DNA of 15,160 nt, taken from NCBI GenBank assembly GCA_035478715.1, contig DATIJK010000090.1:1-15160 (forward strand). Direction: 5' to 3'. This DNA comes from JAICLK01 sp035478715. GTDB lineage: Bacteria; Patescibacteriota; Saccharimonadia; Saccharimonadales; UBA4665. Position numbers and translations under genes: made by a program. Positions 11,895 to 15,160 of this stretch are shown here, in pieces. Position 1 is the stretch's first letter, and every line of letters starts with the position of its first letter. The notes under the pieces were generated by a model. The model worked only from the letters and a program-made list of their open reading frames with translations, was not told the origin of the DNA and did not search any database.

Positions 11895-13238
11895 ATGCTA
11901 AGCAAGTTCAAATCACTGAGCCGTACGGCCATAGATAAAGCTAAGGTAGCAGCAAAAGATGCTGCGGCCGAGGCGAAGGCTAATGCCAAACGACCAGCTG
12001 AAGCGAATTATTTAGTGGCGTTGGATATCGGTACCGAATATGTCAAAGCATTAATCGGTAAGATTCCATCAAATGGCGACGATGTCGAAATTGTCGGTGT
12101 CGGCCGCCAGCATCAGGCATTGAGCGATATGCAAGCGGGTGCGATTGCCGACATTACCAGCGTAGTAGAAAATTGCGACAAAGCATTGAACCAAGCTGAG
12201 CAACAAGCCGGAGTCAGTGTCCGAACTGCAATCATCGGTATCGCCGGCGAATTGGTCAAAGGCACAACAACTACTGTTCGGTGCTCGCGCAAAGACGGGT
12301 CAAAGCCGCTCGATATCGGCGAAATGGAACAGATCATTAAATTGGTGCAGCAGCGCGCCGAATCAAAAGCTAAGCAAGAATTGCATGTGGAATTAGGTGG
12401 TAAATCTGTCGAAGTCCGATTGGTCAACAGTGCGTTGGTCAATATCGAAATCGATGGGTATCCAGTAACAAACCCGATCGGGTTCCAGGGCAAAGACGTG
12501 GTCGTACAATTGTATACCGCGTTCGCGCCGATGATTCATATCGGTGCACTTGAACGTACCGCACAACAATTAGATTTGGATTTATTGGCAGTAGCCGCCG
12601 AACCGTTCGCCGTTGCGCGATCGGTCATTGGCGATAATCCGAATGCAACATTAAGCGCAATTTTGATGGATGTTGGCGGCGGCACGACAGATATAGCAGT
12701 CATCAATGACGGCGGCGTGCAAGGAACGAAGATGTTCGGAATCGGCGGCCGTGCATATACAAAATCTATCGAACGCGACCTGGGTGTGGAATTTACCACT
12801 GCAGAACAATTGAAACTTGGGCTCGATTCCGGCAGAATCCCTGATCACAAGCTTGAAGCTGTCAAAAAATCGCTCAATAAGACACTTGATGTCTGGATCA
12901 GCGGTGTGGAACTGGCGTTGCAGGAATTTGACAAACTCGACCATTTGCCATACCGGATGTTCCTGTGCGGCGGTGGTTCCAGCCTTGATATGCTGATGGA
13001 AAAACTGGAAGCTTCCGATTGGTACAAGGAGCTGCCGTTCACTCGCAAACCAGTCGTCAAGCATATCCGCCCAGAACAGGTTGTGGGCATCCATGATAGT
13101 ACCGGTGATGTCACTGACCATACGTTCATTACTGCGATGGGGCTATTGCGAGTCGGCATGGATACGATGCGGTTCGCTTCAGGAAGTGCTGCGAATGGGT
13201 CTATAAGAGATAAACTTGATAGAATGTTAAGGGCCTAA
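11895..13238 (+). CDS. ftsA: FtsA-like actin-family ATPase
   Basis: 447 residues, cytosolic, probably membrane-associated. The first 37 residues form a charged Ala/Lys helix (KAKVAAKDAAAEAKANAK) not found in typical FtsA. The actin-type ATPase follows: phosphate 1 loop ALDIGTEYVKAL (42-53), phosphate 2 DVGGGTTDIAVI (259-270) and adenosine motif CGGGSSLDML (358-367). The inserted SHS2-like subdomain (about 90-155, with ALNQAEQQAGVSVRTAIIGIAGE) is the FtsA-type layout. The C-terminus (SIRDKLDRMLRA) could be an amphipathic membrane helix like the FtsA targeting sequence. In most bacteria FtsA tethers FtsZ to the membrane. Here there is no ftsZ next door; instead a bitopic baseplate J-like protein follows, so it may serve an envelope machine, as PilM does in type IV pili. 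The ATPase family is certain; FtsA versus PilM-like role is less so. Confidence 0.85.
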   Translation: MLSKFKSLSRTAIDKAKVAAKDAAAEAKANAKRPAEANYLVALDIGTEYVKALIGKIPSNGDDVEIVGVGRQHQALSDMQAGAIADITSVVENCDKALNQAEQQAGVSVRTAIIGIAGELVKGTTTTVRCSRKDGSKPLDIGEMEQIIKLVQQRAESKAKQELHVELGGKSVEVRLVNSALVNIEIDGYPVTNPIGFQGKDVVVQLYTAFAPMIHIGALERTAQQLDLDLLAVAAEPFAVARSVIGDNPNATLSAILMDVGGGTTDIAVINDGGVQGTKMFGIGGRAYTKSIERDLGVEFTTAEQLKLGLDSGRIPDHKLEAVKKSLNKTLDVWISGVELALQEFDKLDHLPYRMFLCGGGSSLDMLMEKLEASDWYKELPFTRKPVVKHIRPEQVVGIHDSTGDVTDHTFITAMGLLRVGMDTMRFASGSAANGSIRDKLDRMLRA

Positions 13239-13248
13239 GATGAAAAAG

Positions 13249-13276
13249 TTCAAACTTCAAACTTCAAACTTCAAAA
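13249..13276. repeat. Heptanucleotide array 1 (TTCAAAC x3 plus TTCAAAA)
   Basis: Four tandem heptads directly after the stop of the FtsA-like gene. Three are exact and the last has one change. A related array of opposite sense lies 31 bp further on. Confidence 0.85.
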
Positions 13277-13307
13277 GAATAGCCAAAAGATTTGTGTTTT
13301 GGAATTT

Positions 13308-13335
13308 CTTTGGACCTTGGACCTTGGACTTTGGA
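13308..13335. repeat. Heptanucleotide array 2 (C[T/C]TTGGA x4)
   Basis: CTTTGGA, CCTTGGA, CCTTGGA, CTTTGGA in tandem. Its reverse complement (TCCAAAG) resembles the TTCAAAC of array 1. The two arrays can pair as a hairpin with about 5-6 of 7 positions per heptad, counting G-T pairs. It ends 11 bp before the Shine-Dalgarno (GGAGG 13347-13351) of the next gene. Confidence 0.85.
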
Positions 13336-13358
13336 CTTCCCACACCGGAGGTTCGGTG

Positions 13359-15131
13359 ATGGCCACTAACGGGAAAGATGTTATTTATGTCGATGTTGAT
13401 GATGAAATTACCGGCATCATCGATAAGGTTTCCAATTCCCAGAGCAAGATCGTCGCATTAGTTTTGCCAAAACGGGCTACCGTATTCCAGAGTATCGTCA
13501 ATATGAAACTGCTGAAAAAGCGGGCGGATACGGCCAAAAAACAGCCTGTGCTGATCACTTCCGAAACGGCGTTGTTGCCGATGGCAGGCAGTGTCGGATT
13601 ATATGTTGCTAAAACGCTGCAGAGCAAACCGGAAATCCCATCGTCGCACGCGGCGGCGACAGCGGCAGCAGCTGCCGGCGCGGCAGGAATCGCAATCCAT
13701 CGTGATGGCGAAGACGAAGAGTCAGAAAACGAATTTGATGCCCAAGAAGCGGCCGACAAACCGGTTGGCGATCTGGCGGGGGAGTCCGATTCGGTCAATT
13801 CCATCGATGATACGCCGGAAGATACCATCGAACTTGATAACAGTGATACTCCAAGTAAAGATGCCGGCAAGGATGTCGCGGCTGTCGCTGCAGCAGGTGC
13901 GGCCGGGAAATCAGGCGCCAAAGCTAAAAAAGGCAAGAATAAACACCTGAAAGTTCCGAATTTCAATAAATTCCGCATGAAATTGGCGTTGATAATTCTT
14001 GGCGTCATTTTGCTTATCGTAGGATGGATCGTTGCCAATAATGTGCTACCCAAAGCAGAAGTCACCGTTACCACCGATACCTCAAACGTCAACAGCAATC
14101 TCACGCCAACGCTTGATACAACGGCGACGACTGTTGATGTCGATAAGCAGATCGTACCAGCCAAAGTCGTAACAATCACAAAAAATTACACCGGACAGGC
14201 ATCAGCCAGCGGCAAGAAAAATAACGGTGACAAAGCTACCGGCAGTGTTTCGCTTACTACGCAAGCCTGCGCGCCGAATTTGGGGACGCCTGACGATTTG
14301 CCGGCGGGTTCAGGCATGAGTGCAAACGGCTTGACGTTTATCAGCAGCGAAAATGCGAAATTCCATTTTGCCGGTTTCTCTGGCGGCAGCTGCGCAAACT
14401 ATAATTCAGACAACGTATCCGTCACTGCAGAAAATGGCGGCACGAATTACAACTTGGGAGCCGGCACGACATTTACCGTAGCAGGCAGATCGAATATCAG
14501 CGGTTCCGGCCAAACTGACGGCGGGACTGATCAGATTGTGACGGTGATTCAACAATCGGATATCGATAGCGCCAAGAAACAGGCCGAGCAGGGTGTCGAC
14601 AAAAACGCACTCAAAAGCCAATTGCAACAGCAGCTACAGGACCAAGGCCAATACGCAATCACTGATACTTTCGTAATACAGAAGCCGCAAGTCAGCGTCA
14701 GTGCGAAAGCCGGCGACCAGGTTTCCACGGTAGCCTATACAGAAAATGCAACGTACACGATGTTTGGCGCCCAAAAATCCGATTTGGATAAATTGATCGA
14801 GGCCAGCGTCAAAGACCAGATCGATACCAGCAAGCAATCGATTCAGGATGACGGGCTGAATAATGCGCAGGTCGCGATGCCGAATCCAGGCACCACGACT
14901 AAGGTGCAAGTCGAAATGCAAGTAACTACAGTAATAGGGCCGCACATCGACGAAAACGAGCTCAAGAAATCAATCGCCGGCTCAAAAGCAGGTGAAGCCC
15001 GGAGCGTTATTAAAGGCTACCCAGGAGTCAATGATGTATCTGTTCACTCGAGTCCGTTCTGGGTCGAAACGGTGCCGAAAAATCCCGACAAGATCGTAAT
15101 CGTGTATAAAAAATCTACGAATGGCAACTAG
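13359..15131 (+). CDS. Bitopic baseplate J-like membrane protein
   Basis: 590 residues from the ATG at 13359, chosen because GGAGG (13347-13351) lies 7 nt upstream; the longer frame from a TTG at 13299 runs through the repeat array. Residues 1-95 form a cytoplasmic alpha/beta domain (DVIYVDVDDEITGIIDKV, KIVALVLPKRATVFQS, QPVLITSETALLP), Rossmann-like in rhythm. An Ala-rich and then very acidic linker (about 96-180) and a Lys-rich patch precede one TM helix (about 207-230). The outside part (231-590) matches the baseplate J-like pattern seen in CPR proteins: KATGSVSLTTQ, LPAGSGMSANGLTFIS, NLGAGTTFTVAG, then repeated beta units and a helical segment (about 405-435). The real role is unknown; the name reflects distant similarity to phage baseplate J. 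It follows the FtsA-like ATPase and overlaps the next start by 11 bp, so the three are probably co-expressed. Confidence 0.8.
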   Translation: MATNGKDVIYVDVDDEITGIIDKVSNSQSKIVALVLPKRATVFQSIVNMKLLKKRADTAKKQPVLITSETALLPMAGSVGLYVAKTLQSKPEIPSSHAAATAAAAAGAAGIAIHRDGEDEESENEFDAQEAADKPVGDLAGESDSVNSIDDTPEDTIELDNSDTPSKDAGKDVAAVAAAGAAGKSGAKAKKGKNKHLKVPNFNKFRMKLALIILGVILLIVGWIVANNVLPKAEVTVTTDTSNVNSNLTPTLDTTATTVDVDKQIVPAKVVTITKNYTGQASASGKKNNGDKATGSVSLTTQACAPNLGTPDDLPAGSGMSANGLTFISSENAKFHFAGFSGGSCANYNSDNVSVTAENGGTNYNLGAGTTFTVAGRSNISGSGQTDGGTDQIVTVIQQSDIDSAKKQAEQGVDKNALKSQLQQQLQDQGQYAITDTFVIQKPQVSVSAKAGDQVSTVAYTENATYTMFGAQKSDLDKLIEASVKDQIDTSKQSIQDDGLNNAQVAMPNPGTTTKVQVEMQVTTVIGPHIDENELKKSIAGSKAGEARSVIKGYPGVNDVSVHSSPFWVETVPKNPDKIVIVYKKSTNGN

Positions 15132-15160
15132 TAGTGTCGCAATTTCACTAGATGTGGGCG
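15121..15160 (+). CDS. ruvX: Probable RuvX/YqgF Holliday-junction resolvase-like protein, N-terminus only
   Basis: The first 13 residues (MATSSVAISLDVG) are visible before the window ends. A beta strand ending in an Asp and Gly (SLDVG) is the first strand of the RNase H-like fold and matches the LGxDxG start of RuvX/YqgF. The start overlaps the previous stop by 11 bp, which suggests translational coupling. In many bacteria ruvX lies close downstream of alaS, which supports the call. An actin-like ATPase N-terminus could look the same, so the assignment is tentative. Confidence 0.5.
   Translation, partial: MATSSVAISLDVG

Noticed and set aside
13249..13335. CRISPR-like array
   Set aside because: The units are 7 bp and tandem with no spacers, and no cas genes are near.
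13299..13358. N-terminal extension of the baseplate J-like protein from a TTG
   Set aside because: The extension would translate the heptad repeat array, and GGAGG sits 7 nt before the ATG at 13359.
13385..14179. A 264-codon open frame on the minus strand
   Set aside because: It lies wholly inside the baseplate J-like gene, which has a strong ribosome binding site and family-like motifs. The antisense translation is Ser/Thr/Ala-rich as expected of a shadow frame.

Overview
The window looks like chromosomal DNA from a small-genome Patescibacteria (CPR) bacterium, most likely Saccharibacteria (TM7)-like. This is a judgement from protein character, not from a marker tree. The support is: an alanyl-tRNA synthetase stripped of two domains; an FtsA-like ATPase followed by a 'baseplate J-like' membrane protein of the CPR type; several lineage-specific secreted beta-sandwich proteins; and a divergent housekeeping sigma factor. 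The standard genetic code fits every gene. All 13 visible stop codons are TAA or TAG, and none is TGA.

Layout. (1) 1-3862, + strand: a cell-surface block. It holds the tail of a secreted beta protein, a paralogous secreted beta protein, a membrane-anchored DUF916-like protein and a membrane-anchored Ig/PKD protein. The gaps in this block hold a CRP-type palindrome upstream of a good promoter, a hairpin element and a ~121-nt imperfect palindrome. (2) 3877-4350, - strand: a small protein with a helix-hairpin-helix-like motif, divergent from (3) mnmA (4471-5544, +), the tRNA 2-thiouridylase. (4) 5616-6824, - strand: an RpoD-type sigma factor. (5) 6980-8650, +: two unrecognised membrane or secreted proteins. 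(6) 8669-8989: a promoter and a complete T-box riboswitch with a GCC (Ala) specifier. It controls (7) alaS (8990-10873). (8) 10922-11767: an orphan cytosolic protein. (9) 11895-15160: an FtsA-like ATPase, a bitopic baseplate J-like protein and the start of a probable ruvX. Two heptanucleotide repeat arrays sit just before the baseplate J-like gene.

How the parts fit. The left third probably builds an envelope complex analogous to the WxL/DUF916 surface systems of Gram-positive bacteria, and the first clear promoter in it carries a site matching the CRP consensus. The centre and right carry translation and transcription core genes (mnmA, rpoD, alaS). alaS is tuned by uncharged tRNA-Ala through the T-box. 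The FtsA-like and baseplate J-like pair probably forms a cytoplasm-to-envelope module lying between alaS and ruvX.

The best leads are: the T-box in a CPR-like genome; the sigma factor whose -35 recognition helix has lost the canonical contact residues, alongside recurring TTGCAA boxes at -35 spacing; the CRP-like site; the DUF916-like surface cluster; and the intergenic palindromes and heptad arrays. No tRNA, rRNA, CRISPR array, transposase or phage gene was seen.
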